From Syntrophobacter sp963666995 (lineage in GTDB: Bacteria; Desulfobacterota; Syntrophobacteria; Syntrophobacterales; Syntrophobacteraceae), in NCBI GenBank assembly GCA_963666995.1, contig OY762941.1, positions 4,712,001 to 4,776,000 of the forward strand: a DNA stretch of 64,000 bases. Direction: 5' to 3'. The notes under the pieces were generated by a model that did no database searches, was not told the DNA's origin, and saw nothing but the letters and a program-made list of their open reading frames with translations. Of the stretch, positions 9,394 to 20,083 are shown in pieces; positions within the stretch are counted from its first letter, which is position 1; each line of letters starts with the position of its first letter. Position numbers and translations under genes: made by a program.

Positions 9394-9426
9394 TAATATC
9401 TAACAACCCGGCATCGCCCGAGGCTT

Positions 9427-9501
9427 ATGGACGCCGGAAAACGGCCGGCCAATCAAGAGGATACCGGGAAGATGCTATCGATGGACGCCGTCCAGGATTG
9501 A
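9427..9501 (+). CDS. Possible 24-residue small ORF
   Basis: A short ORF begins with ATG about 23 bases after the predicted start of the sigma-54 transcript, with GAGG just 4 bases upstream. The 24-residue product is hydrophilic, with no signal peptide or recognisable motif. Its TGA lies two bases before the ATG of the next small ORF, an arrangement that allows coupled translation. It may equally be untranslated leader or small-RNA sequence. Confidence 0.25.
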   Translation: MDAGKRPANQEDTGKMLSMDAVQD

Positions 9502-9503
9502 GA

Positions 9504-9623
9504 ATGGATTTGGAATCGAGAACCGGTTGCGAGCACAAAGGATTTATTTACGGACAAGCCCTTAGTGAAAACTACAAATCGGATGATGGCAGCACCTTAA
9601 AAAATTCTGGAGTTGAGTCTTAG
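9504..9623 (+). CDS. Possible 39-residue small protein
   Basis: The ATG at 9504 follows AGGATTGAG with sensible spacing and directly follows the stop of the preceding small ORF. The 39-residue product (starting MDLESRTGCEHKGFIYGQA) is polar, with one cysteine and no membrane segment. Codon choice looks ordinary. No family is recognised. The position behind a sigma-54-type promoter is the main argument for it. Confidence 0.3.
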   Translation: MDLESRTGCEHKGFIYGQALSENYKSDDGSTLKNSGVES

Positions 9624-9793
9624 ATTAACAAATTCATCGGTCTTGCGTCATGGACAGGTTCTTCCCCCGAAATCAAAAATATCAAAGCGTTATCAGGCAA
9701 TACTTTGAATTTACAGATTTGAAGAATGGTGACAGGAAGATGGTTGAGCCTCGTTACCCTCAGGGCAAACACTATTTTGTGAGTAATGACAAA

Positions 9794-10273
9794 TTATTGA
9801 AGCAATAAGATACATTCTTCCTTTCCGTATCGATGCACTTTTAAGTTCAACTTGGTATAGTAATCCTCCCCAATATCTTCTATTCGCTGGGGGATTTTGT
9901 AGACTCCTGCCTTCAGGAGGCCGTGAAAAAAACCGGATGCTTCACGAGTTACAGTCAGATAATACCGCCATTCTTCTGCATCCTCCCTGATCTTGTTAAA
10001 AGTTTCAATCATCTTATTAACATCTTGAAAGGGGAGGTTATCAATCATTGATTTATTGATTTTTTCATTCATAACTTCTAGTTCCTGTAGGCAGCCGGAA
10101 AGATTTTCAGATATTCTGCGGAGGGCAGAAAACTTCTCGCCTGCAATTTCGTTCCGCAAATTATCGAAGGGCGTATTTCTCGAACTTAGCATAACTCCTC
10201 CGTAATCCATCGGTGTTTCACAAGGGTCTTTGCCGTTTGCACATTGGCAACGATGGCGGTCAGGTAAGGTCAT
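9794..10273 (-). CDS. Small helical protein of unknown function, third gene of TetR cassette
   Basis: The gene follows the dikinase with only 14 bases between them, so it is probably co-transcribed. From the ATG at 10273 it encodes 159 residues with a Cys-rich head (RCQCANGKDPCETPMDYGG) and no good ribosome site. An internal ATG at 10192 has GAGGAG in front and would give 133 residues. The body is predicted helical (FSALRRISENLSGCLQELEVMNEK, then a Glu/Lys-rich coiled-coil-like stretch), ending in a short basic beta segment. No family is recognised. The cassette is AT-richer than its surroundings. Confidence 0.6.
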   Translation of the reverse strand: MTLPDRHRCQCANGKDPCETPMDYGGVMLSSRNTPFDNLRNEIAGEKFSALRRISENLSGCLQELEVMNEKINKSMIDNLPFQDVNKMIETFNKIREDAEEWRYYLTVTREASGFFHGLLKAGVYKIPQRIEDIGEDYYTKLNLKVHRYGKEECILLLQ

Positions 10274-10287
10274 TTTGAATTATTACG

Positions 10288-12963
10288 TCAAATCGAGTCC
10301 AATCTCACGTAGACCCTTCCCTCATCCCCATCAACCGTGATGCGCTGTCCATCCTGAATGGCCTTCATAGCGCCGGGAACGTTAATAACAGCCGGCACGC
10401 CGTATTCCCGGGCAACGATGGACCCATGGGACGTATAACCACCGGTTTCCATGACGATGGCAGATGCTTTGAGGAACAGGGGCGTCCAGCCGGGATCGGT
10501 GGAGGGGGCCACAAGGACTTCGCCCTGCGACAATTTGTTCCCCTGTCCGGGATGGCTGATGATGCGGGCGATTCCGGTCGCCTTTCCTGCGGCAGCGCTT
10601 ATTCCCTGCAAGTAATGCCCGGAGGCATTAACTGAAGCTTCCGAGAAAACCGGCTTCTCGCCATGAATAACATCCGGTGGAAGACGTTTTTCATTTTTTT
10701 CATGGGTTGTGATGCGGTCTTCTATCAGGGCCTTAAGTCTCATGCCGTCCCATTTCCCAGTCAAAATAGAGAAAATCTCCATCCAGGTGCAGAAGAAGAT
10801 ATCAGACGGTTTGGCAATGAGATTTCGACTGGAAAAACGATCACCCAATTCCAGAGCCATCGAACGGTAAGGATTCAAAATCATGACCAAAATTGATTTG
10901 TTCATTTCCCGTACGCCGGCGCCGTGTTGAGCATCGGAAATGGCTTGGTGAATTGCATCGAGTTGCTCGTCGGGGAATGATGCGGCAATTTCTTCCCAAG
11001 CCCGATTAAAATTTGCCTTTTGGAGGGTTCGCCAACGGGCCGGATCAGCCGTATGGATTGTGCTTCTGATAATGTCTAAGAGATAGGTCGGATCTTCCCG
11101 CCAGCGGGGGTTGATGATGTCCAACTCGTATATGGCTCTATGACCATACTCTTTGATGAATTTGCGAAAACCCTGTTTGAACGGTGAGCTTTCCGGAAGT
11201 TGTTCTTCCCACAACAAAGGGGCAAAGGCGACATTGCTGAAATACTGTGATGCGTCTTTATCCTGTCTGGCCAATTGAGCCAATTCGACCAGCCGATACC
11301 CGTGGTCGGCGCTGGTGATCGATGCTTCTCCTCCTGTCATGAGCCGGTTCACAATACTGGGGGTCCTGGTACCCAGTTGTGAAAAAATGCTTTGTGCAAG
11401 CATTACCACCGGAACAATTCCTGCCGAGCTTAAAAGGCAATATTTTCCACTATAGGATCGAACGATCCGCCCCAGTGCTTCAAACATATGAATAAATTCT
11501 GAGTCAGTTAAATTCTTAAATCCCTCTCCGACAATGTTTTCTATAGCGGCAATGACTTCAGCAAATGTGTTGGAGGCACTGGTAACAGCCTCCGTAACCA
11601 AAGCCATGGTTCTTGCTCCAAATTGTTGTCTCCTTAAACCTGCCGTACCTTGAAAAGGATCCGGATCATCGATAACAAGATCTTCCTGGTGACCACCCCA
11701 TATTGGAGTCAGGTTGCCGGGAAGCATACCATGGCAATCGTAATAGGCCCAAAATAAGTCGGACATATTGCAGTATAGACGGCCGTTAAAAAATCGTGAA
11801 AATTGAAATCCTTCCGGAATTGGGTATCCTGATATGGCAAAACCTGTAAATTGAATGATGTCAATAATGTCTTTCATCATACGCCGATGTATGGGCGATA
11901 TAACCATGGGTGCTGCATCGCGGTAATTGCCGTTAGACCATACATGTTGCTGATGCTTTGCATTTTTAAACGTATAATCAGGCAAGGCGGTGACCGGTCT
12001 TGCCTGGAGTAAATAAATCTCTTTCCCGTCATAAGCCCATTCAATATCCTGATGTTGTTCCCCTTCGCCCAACGTGTCAAAGACGCGGATGACCAAGTTG
12101 CCCAAGCGCGCCATATCCTCGTCATTCAAGGCTTGCTCTGAAGAACAGGGGCCACATGGTTTAAGATAAGCGCCGCCCCCCGTACGTGGTTTGGTCTGCC
12201 CTTGCTTGGCGCCGATGCGCTTGCTTTTGATCTCCGGAAGGACTGTGTAAACGGGGACGCCGAGATAATAGGTGTCAGGCTCTATCGACCCAGCGACGAC
12301 GGATTCTCCCAGACCGAAATTGGCATTGATAACGAGCAGATCGCGGCGACCGCTTAGCGGATCGCAACTGAAGGCCACGCCTGCGGACAGGGCATCCACC
12401 ATCTCCATGATGACCACGGCGGGCAGCATTTCAAGGTCGTTCATATTTAGCTTTCGACGGTAGGCGACGGCGCGAGGCGTCCATAAGGAGGCATAACAGC
12501 CCTTGATCGCCTCAAAGAGATTTTCCAACCCGCTGACATTCAGAAATGAATCGTGAATACCGGCAAAAGAGGCTTGCCCGGAGTCCTCCGCAGAGGCGGA
12601 AGATCTCACGGCCACGGGTTTACCCGTTAAACCATAAAAAGATAAGGCATCTCCGATAACCGCGACAACGGATGGGGGCAGTTTACTCCCCATGATGCGT
12701 TCTCTCAGGCAAGCAAGGGTGCGATCAAATACTCCCAAGTTCTCAGTTTCGATTTGACCGGCGGCGGCCTCCAGAAAATCTTGAATCTGATTGAAATCAA
12801 CAAAGTCGCGATGGGCTTTAACGGTAAGCACACACCCAACGGGAATTCTAAAACCGTACCGGGCCAACCTGGACAGGTTCCAGCCTTTTCCCCCAACAAC
12901 ATCGATACCTGCCAGGAAGGCCTCTTCCCAAGACAGGATGTAGCCGGCGGTTGGATTTTGCAT
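10288..12963 (-). CDS. PEP-synthase-like dikinase with rifampin-phosphotransferase domain order
   Basis: The 891-residue product starts at an ATG placed 6 bases after AAGGAGG; the preceding TetR stop (TGA) is one base away. The N-terminal ~320 residues form the PEP/pyruvate-dikinase ATP-grasp domain (VGGKGWNLSRLARYG, VRSSASAEDSGQASFAG, DIEWAYDGKEIYLLQARPV). The last ~90 residues form the phosphohistidine swivel domain (ETGGYTSHGSIVAREYG, catalytic His). There is no C-terminal PEP-binding barrel, so this is not a PEP synthase. ATP domain, long middle domain and terminal His domain is the order of rifampin phosphotransferase (Rph), which moves the beta-phosphate of ATP to a drug. The substrate of the ~450-residue middle region cannot be read, so antibiotic inactivation is an inference. 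Confidence 0.8.
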   Translation of the reverse strand: MQNPTAGYILSWEEAFLAGIDVVGGKGWNLSRLARYGFRIPVGCVLTVKAHRDFVDFNQIQDFLEAAAGQIETENLGVFDRTLACLRERIMGSKLPPSVVAVIGDALSFYGLTGKPVAVRSSASAEDSGQASFAGIHDSFLNVSGLENLFEAIKGCYASLWTPRAVAYRRKLNMNDLEMLPAVVIMEMVDALSAGVAFSCDPLSGRRDLLVINANFGLGESVVAGSIEPDTYYLGVPVYTVLPEIKSKRIGAKQGQTKPRTGGGAYLKPCGPCSSEQALNDEDMARLGNLVIRVFDTLGEGEQHQDIEWAYDGKEIYLLQARPVTALPDYTFKNAKHQQHVWSNGNYRDAAPMVISPIHRRMMKDIIDIIQFTGFAISGYPIPEGFQFSRFFNGRLYCNMSDLFWAYYDCHGMLPGNLTPIWGGHQEDLVIDDPDPFQGTAGLRRQQFGARTMALVTEAVTSASNTFAEVIAAIENIVGEGFKNLTDSEFIHMFEALGRIVRSYSGKYCLLSSAGIVPVVMLAQSIFSQLGTRTPSIVNRLMTGGEASITSADHGYRLVELAQLARQDKDASQYFSNVAFAPLLWEEQLPESSPFKQGFRKFIKEYGHRAIYELDIINPRWREDPTYLLDIIRSTIHTADPARWRTLQKANFNRAWEEIAASFPDEQLDAIHQAISDAQHGAGVREMNKSILVMILNPYRSMALELGDRFSSRNLIAKPSDIFFCTWMEIFSILTGKWDGMRLKALIEDRITTHEKNEKRLPPDVIHGEKPVFSEASVNASGHYLQGISAAAGKATGIARIISHPGQGNKLSQGEVLVAPSTDPGWTPLFLKASAIVMETGGYTSHGSIVAREYGVPAVINVPGAMKAIQDGQRITVDGDEGRVYVRLDSI

Positions 12964-12964
12964 A

Positions 12965-13603
12965 TCAGCCCTCCTTATCAGATGCCCCGGCATCGCAGAT
13001 CCTTCCCGGTCGAACACGCGCCCCGTCCAGAACCAGATCCACGAGATTGCTTATTTCCCAGCAAAGATCGCGGCGGCCATCGTCTTTTAGCCATTTCCAC
13101 ATGGAGGCAGACCGCAGACAATCAATAAAACTGAGAATCATATTTGCCGGTATGTCCGGTCTAATCTCGCCCGCCTCCTGACCCTGGCGAAGAATCTCCA
13201 GGATAATGCCTTGGGTGCCGGTTAACTCGGACTCATTCTCCAGCGCCCGAACGAGATTTTTCAAACGGTACATCATGACGATGCGGGTTAATTCAGGGTG
13301 TAATTCCGCCCAGTGATAGGTACTGGTTATGGCCGTGATCAGGCGCGATCTTATGTCCGGAAGGGCAGAGAGTTGTTCTAGTGTTGTCTGGGCCAGACCT
13401 TTTGATATTTCTCGAATATAGGCCTCTGCAATAGCCTCTTTGACGGAAAAGTAGTTATACAGGGTCTTCCTGGCCACGACCGCTTCGGTGGCGATTTGAT
13501 CCATTGTCGTGTCTTCAAAGCCCTGTCGGTCAAACAGGTCACCCGCCACCATGATGATTTTGTCGCGGACCTCCCTCTTCTTCTTTTCTACAAGACCGGC
13601 CAT
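12965..13603 (-). CDS. TetR/AcrR family regulator
   Basis: The 212-residue product has an N-terminal TetR helix-turn-helix (KIIMVAGDLFDRQGFEDTTM, then DQIATEAVVARKTLYNYFSVKEAI) and an all-helical ligand domain. AGGAG lies 8 bases before the ATG. Its TGA is separated by one base from the ATG of the dikinase gene, so regulator and enzyme are translated as a unit. A 27-bp palindrome just upstream is a likely operator for autorepression, relieved by a small ligand. The ligand may be the substrate of the dikinase. The family is certain; the ligand is unknown. Confidence 0.88.
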   Translation of the reverse strand: MAGLVEKKKREVRDKIIMVAGDLFDRQGFEDTTMDQIATEAVVARKTLYNYFSVKEAIAEAYIREISKGLAQTTLEQLSALPDIRSRLITAITSTYHWAELHPELTRIVMMYRLKNLVRALENESELTGTQGIILEILRQGQEAGEIRPDIPANMILSFIDCLRSASMWKWLKDDGRRDLCWEISNLVDLVLDGARVRPGRICDAGASDKEG

Positions 13604-13626
13604 TGATGGCTCCTGGAAGCATTATT

Positions 13627-13653
13627 ATAAACATACACTAAGCGCAAGTTTAC
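13627..13653 (-). promoter_or_regulatory. Palindromic operator, likely TetR-type
   Basis: Two 13-base arms, ATAAACATACACT and AGCGCAAGTTTAC, surround a central A at 13640 and match in 9 of 13 inverted positions (TAAAC facing GTTTA). The palindrome lies about 25 bases before the ATG of the TetR gene and overlaps the AT-rich stretch (TATAAT and TATACT read on the minus strand) where its promoter should be. Size, symmetry and place are those of a TetR-family autorepression site. Confidence 0.55.
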
Positions 13654-13811
13654 ATTCAGTATAATATGTGCCTCGGAATGTCAAGCATAAATTGACCGTT
13701 CTTGATAACGGCCATAGACACGGCAGGATATCCGGCAAGATTTGAAAAGCCTTGGCGATAGTACAGACCGGGGGCCTGCTCAGAGGGGGGCAGGGAATTG
13801 CTGTCGGGGCA

Positions 13812-15464
13812 TCAGGCCCCCGCGGCCCGGAATGCCGCGTTCACTATCGTGCGCGCCTCATCCTGTATCCGGAGGAGGTGCGCACGACCCTTGAAACTCT
13901 CGGTATATATCTTATAGACGTCTTCGGTGCCGGAGGGGCGCGCCGCAAACCATCCGTTCTCGGCCACAACCTTGATCCCGCCTATGGGAGCACCATTGGC
14001 GGGGGCTTTGGTCAATTTGGCAAGAACGGTTTCTCCCGCGAGGGTGGAAGCAGGGATATCTTCGGCCGATAGATTCGAAAACACGGCCTTCTGCCGGAGG
14101 GTGGCCGGGGCATCGATTCTCTCGTAAACCGGTTCACCGAATTGCTTCACCAGTGCCTGGTAGATTTCTCCCGGGTCCCTCCCGGTTGTGGCTGTCATTT
14201 CAGCGGCCAGCAGGTTCAGAATGATGCCGTCCTTGTCCGTGGTCCAGACCGTCCCGTCTTTTCCGAGAAATGTCGCCCCTGCGCTTTCCTCACCGGCGAA
14301 TCCAAGGGAGCCGTCTATGAGACCGTCGACAAACCACTTGAATCCGACCGGCATCTCCAACAGCTTTCTTCCGATGTTCTTGACCACACGATCGATCATG
14401 CTGCTGCTGACCAGGGTCTTCCCGACACCGAGATTCAGGTTCCACTGCGGGCGGTTCTGAAAAAGATACCAGATTGCAGCGGAGAGATAGTGATTCGGAT
14501 TCATCAGGCCCGCGCTGCGCGTTACCACCCCATGACGGTCCGAATCGGGGTCGTTCCCGAATGCAATGTCGTATCGGTCCTTTAACCTGATAAGGACGGC
14601 CATCGCATATGGAGAGGAGCAGTCCATGCGGATTTTCCCGTCCCTGTCGACCGTCATGAAACCGAACGTCGGATCGAGGCGGGAATTTACGATGTCGATG
14701 TCGATCTTGCAGCGCTCGACAACACACTGCCACACGGGAAGGGAAGAGCCGCCCATGGGATCCGCCGCGATCTTAATCCCGCTGGAACGGATGGCGTCAA
14801 GGGCAACGACGCTGCCGAGGTCGGAGACATAGTTCCCGATAAAATCCTGCCGGTGAGAGGTGTCTCTTGTCAGTGCTCTCTCGAAGGGGATGCGCTTTAC
14901 ATCGGTGTTTCGCTTTCTCAGGTGCGCATTTGCCCGATCCTGGATCCACCGGGTCACATGGGTGTCGGCGGGTCCTCCCGACGGAGGATTATACTTGAAG
15001 CCGCCGTCCTCGGGAGGATTGTGAGAGGGTGTTATGACTATCCCATCGGCCAGGGTGGACTTCTTCTGCCGGTTGTAAGTGAGTATGGCGTGGGATATCA
15101 CCGGCGTGGGAGTAACCCCCAAATCCTCCTGGACAACGAGTTCAATGCTGTTTGCTGCAAGAACTTCGATGGCGGTGGCAAAACTGGGTTCCGAGAGGGC
15201 GTGTGTATCCTTGCCGAGGAACAACGGCCCGGAGATATGATTTGAGGTGCGATAATCACAGATGGCCTGGGTGACGGCGAGAACATGATCCTCGTTGAAG
15301 CTCTTCCTGAAGGAAGATCCTCTGTGGCCCGATGTGCCGAATTCGACCTCCTGGGACGGATCGGCAGGGTCGGGTCTCATCGCATAGTAGGCGGTTACCA
15401 GCTTCGGGATGTCCACGAGCATGGATTTTGGAGCCTGCTTTCCTGCGAGTTCGTGAACGCTCAT
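13812..15464 (-). CDS. pgm: Alpha-D-glucose phosphate-specific phosphoglucomutase
   Basis: The 550-residue product is close to E. coli Pgm in length. It carries GTSGHRG near the N-terminus, the phosphoserine loop ITPSHNPPEDGGFKYNPPSG, the metal loop GNDPDSDRHG (Asp-x-Asp-x-Asp), the sugar loop GEESAG and the C-terminal phosphate loop RPSGTEDVYKIY. It interconverts glucose 1- and 6-phosphate in the cytosol, linking glycolysis with glycogen, UDP-glucose and LPS synthesis. The ATG at 15464 is preceded by GGAGGAG. The extra N-terminal frame upstream is not needed. A 9-bp inverted repeat (GGGGGCCTG/CAGGCCCCC, 13770-13821) overlaps the stop codon and may stabilise the 3' end. Confidence 0.92.
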   Translation of the reverse strand: MSVHELAGKQAPKSMLVDIPKLVTAYYAMRPDPADPSQEVEFGTSGHRGSSFRKSFNEDHVLAVTQAICDYRTSNHISGPLFLGKDTHALSEPSFATAIEVLAANSIELVVQEDLGVTPTPVISHAILTYNRQKKSTLADGIVITPSHNPPEDGGFKYNPPSGGPADTHVTRWIQDRANAHLRKRNTDVKRIPFERALTRDTSHRQDFIGNYVSDLGSVVALDAIRSSGIKIAADPMGGSSLPVWQCVVERCKIDIDIVNSRLDPTFGFMTVDRDGKIRMDCSSPYAMAVLIRLKDRYDIAFGNDPDSDRHGVVTRSAGLMNPNHYLSAAIWYLFQNRPQWNLNLGVGKTLVSSSMIDRVVKNIGRKLLEMPVGFKWFVDGLIDGSLGFAGEESAGATFLGKDGTVWTTDKDGIILNLLAAEMTATTGRDPGEIYQALVKQFGEPVYERIDAPATLRQKAVFSNLSAEDIPASTLAGETVLAKLTKAPANGAPIGGIKVVAENGWFAARPSGTEDVYKIYTESFKGRAHLLRIQDEARTIVNAAFRAAGA

Positions 15465-15651
15465 TATCGCTCCTCCGGGTTGACACAATTCAGATCGAGG
15501 CACGTCGCCGTCAATTCGGCGGGGACACGCCGTAAGTTCATTCGTACATTCCTATATTCATCAAAGGAGTTGATTGTCAATCACTTCGGCAGGCTGGAGA
15601 ACAGCGAAAACGACGCTGTGCGGGAGCTGAAAGGCAGCGAGCAGAGCACAA

Positions 15652-15683
15652 TAAAAAGGGGGCATTCGCGCCCCCCTTTTTAT
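15652..15683. terminator. Bidirectional Rho-independent terminator
   Basis: The stretch AAAAAGGGGGCATTCGCGCCCCCCTTTTT forms a strong hairpin with an A-run on one side and a T-run on the other, so it can work in both directions. It lies directly after the stop codon of acs (ending at 15701 on the minus strand) and separates acs from pgm. Confidence 0.85.
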
Positions 15684-15700
15684 TGCATGAATCCATGATT

Positions 15701-17653
<1,953 letters not shown>

Positions 17654-18026
17654 AAATATCCTCCTTGTGGCTCTTTGCAGTTGTTTCTATCAGAGCACCT
17701 GAAAGGCTGTCCATATCCGATTGCAGTTGAAACAAATAATAGAATGAGCGGTTGCTCCGGGAAGACCATGAGTGCGTCCAACCGGCACGATCGATATCGA
17801 AAACCGAAGATGGGCTGTGAAAAGGATTCAGAACAACACTGGCAAGTACAATCCGGCATTCCTGAACGACGTTATCAACCAAATCAGGCCATGTCAATAG
17901 CAATTATGCAAATGCCGGCGTAAGGATCCGCAGGAAAATGCACAACTGCAGGCCGCCAGCGATGTCTCCCGGGTCATGGGCGGCGCATCGCCGCATACAC
18001 GGTTCAAAAGGACCTTCGAATAGCCG
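17654..18026. other. Intergenic stretch upstream of acs
   Basis: This 373-base region between acs and the CoA-transferase/GNAT gene, both on the minus strand, holds no convincing gene. It should contain the acs promoter, but no clear -35/-10 or -24/-12 pair could be assigned. Neither a terminator-like hairpin nor a repeat shared with other parts of the window was seen. Confidence 0.4.
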
Positions 18027-19898
18027 CTACTTCGGATCATTAAAATCGCATTTCAGAACGATCATGTCTTCCTCGTGGGAAGTCGTGACCTTATAGGGCA
18101 ACGCCCTGAACAGGCCGATCATCGAGAGGTTATTCATCGAGGTATAGGCGACGAAGCCTTTGACTCCGTTTGCCTTCGCGGCTTCGATCAGTTTTTTCGT
18201 GATCACTTTGGCAAGGCCTTTTCTTTGCCAGTCTTTGGATACGGAAAAGGCGACCTCGGCGATATCGTCGTTTGGATCCAGGATGTAGCCGCCAACGGCT
18301 ACGATCCGGCCGAATCCGAATTCCCCGATGACAGCCACTATCGTCATCTCCCGAACGTAGTCAATTTGATACATCGAGGCGACGTCGTCCCGGACGAAGG
18401 TGGTTTTCTTATGGAAGAATCTCGCCACCACATCGGTCTTATCCAAATTGTAAAAGTGTTCCTGGATGCGGCGCTCATCCACCGGCTTGACGGGCCTCAC
18501 CACGACTTCATGGCCGTCCAGCGTGACAGTCTCCTCGAATTTCAGGGGATAGACGGCATGGATGGACTCTTTGAGAGTGCGCTCACTGCCGATCAGTCCA
18601 AGCTTCTGGGCGTTAAAGAATAATTCGTCCCTGAAGTCCGGATGGGCAAGGCTGATCAGGGCGATGGCCCGTTCTTGAAGGCTCTTGCCGAAAAGGTTGA
18701 CGGCCCCGAATTCGCTGACGACGTAGTAGACATCGCTTCTCGGGACGACCACTGCCATGTCCTGAAGGACCGGCACTATCCTGCTCGCCTTTCCGTCCCT
18801 CGACGTGGAAGGGATCATAAGAACCGATTTGCCGTTTGATGACTGGGTTGCCCCCCTCACGAAGTCGAGCATCCCGGTTACTCCCGTGAAATAATTGAAG
18901 GGTTGGGCATCCACGGCTACCTGACCCGTGAGATCCATGATGGAGGCCACATTGAGGGATACCATGCGGTTATGGCCGGCAATCACGGCCTGGCTGTTGA
19001 CATAGTCCGACGTATGGAATTCGATCCCGGGATTGTCATGCAGAAATTCGTACAGATTGCCGCTCCCAACCGCGAAGCTGGCAACGAGCTTCCCGTCGTT
19101 CAGGCCTTTCCTGCGGTTCGTTATGACTCCCTTGGAGACCAGTTCCATGAAGCCGTCCGTGACAACCTGCGTATGCACTCCCAGATCGTTCTTGTTCGAA
19201 AGTTCGTGTAAAACGGCCTGAGCTGTCGCACCGAGGCCGACCTGAAGGGTGGAACCGTCACCCACCAGCTTGGAAACGAACTTGGCTATGGTGAAAGACG
19301 CTTCGAGCATGTCTAACGATCCCATCGTCAGCAGCGGTTCCTCATGCTCGACAACGATGTCGACATCATTGACATGGAGAAAGCTCTGCCCCAGCACCCT
19401 GGGCATTCTCGGATTCACCTGTGCGATGACAAGATCGGCGGACAACGCAGCCGCGAGGGTTATGTCAACGGATATGCCCAGGCTCATCCAGCCGAAATCA
19501 TCAGGGGGTGAAACCTGAACGAGAGCCACGTGGACGGGGATCTGCCTGCTCTCGAACAGGTGCGGGATTGCGGAAAGATTGATTGGAGTGAAAAAGCGAC
19601 GGTCCCTCGCCATGCTTTGGGGCATCGTCGATCCGGAATAGAAAGACCTGATCGTGAAGGAATGCGAGGAGGTTTCACCGGCAATCAGGGTAAGAGGGGA
19701 GGTCTCCAGGCTCAACAGTCTCACAATCTCAAGATCCGTAAAGTTCCTGGACTGTGCGGCCAACTCCCTCACGAGGTGCTGCGGCTCGCCGCACGAAGTT
19801 CCGATGAACACTCTCTGCCCGGCCTGAATGCGACGGATGGCTTCACCCGCTGTAAGCCGTTTAGCCAGGTAATCATCCGGCCAGTAACCTTTGAGCAT
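18027..19898 (-). CDS. Acetyl-CoA hydrolase/transferase fused to GNAT acetyltransferase
   Basis: The product is about 623 residues from the ATG at 19898, which has AGGAG nine bases upstream. Residues ~1-430 form an acetyl-CoA hydrolase/CoA-transferase domain (RVFIGTSCGEPQHLV, VGLGATAQAV, DYVNSQAVIAGHNRM, and the end YVVSEFGAVNLFGKSLQERA that carries the active-site Glu region). Residues ~450-620 form a GNAT domain (VVVRPVKPVDERRIQEHFYN, VAFSVSKDWQRKGLAKVITK with the acetyl-CoA pyrophosphate loop). It could move CoA between acetate and another acid; the GNAT part may acetylate protein lysines. An in-frame upstream extension exists but looks non-coding. No ADP-forming synthetase domain is present, so it is not a classic Pat. 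Confidence 0.87.
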   Translation of the reverse strand: MLKGYWPDDYLAKRLTAGEAIRRIQAGQRVFIGTSCGEPQHLVRELAAQSRNFTDLEIVRLLSLETSPLTLIAGETSSHSFTIRSFYSGSTMPQSMARDRRFFTPINLSAIPHLFESRQIPVHVALVQVSPPDDFGWMSLGISVDITLAAALSADLVIAQVNPRMPRVLGQSFLHVNDVDIVVEHEEPLLTMGSLDMLEASFTIAKFVSKLVGDGSTLQVGLGATAQAVLHELSNKNDLGVHTQVVTDGFMELVSKGVITNRRKGLNDGKLVASFAVGSGNLYEFLHDNPGIEFHTSDYVNSQAVIAGHNRMVSLNVASIMDLTGQVAVDAQPFNYFTGVTGMLDFVRGATQSSNGKSVLMIPSTSRDGKASRIVPVLQDMAVVVPRSDVYYVVSEFGAVNLFGKSLQERAIALISLAHPDFRDELFFNAQKLGLIGSERTLKESIHAVYPLKFEETVTLDGHEVVVRPVKPVDERRIQEHFYNLDKTDVVARFFHKKTTFVRDDVASMYQIDYVREMTIVAVIGEFGFGRIVAVGGYILDPNDDIAEVAFSVSKDWQRKGLAKVITKKLIEAAKANGVKGFVAYTSMNNLSMIGLFRALPYKVTTSHEEDMIVLKCDFNDPK

Positions 19899-20083
19899 CG
19901 TCGTACGCTCCTGCAACTGTGGGAAGTACCCCGATCCGCCGTACACGACGGGGGCCGGGAGTCTCGTCCCGGATGGTGACGGAAAATTCCAGTCCCTGAC
20001 CTTCTTCTCGACAGACCCTTCATAGGCAGGCTGTGGAATCGAATGAGGGTCTTGCAAAACATTTACACGACCGGAAGAAATGG

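Noticed and set aside
10288..12963. Straight annotation as phosphoenolpyruvate synthase (ppsA).
   Set aside because: The C-terminal PEP-binding barrel is missing; the protein ends just after the phosphohistidine domain, so the PpsA reaction is not supported.
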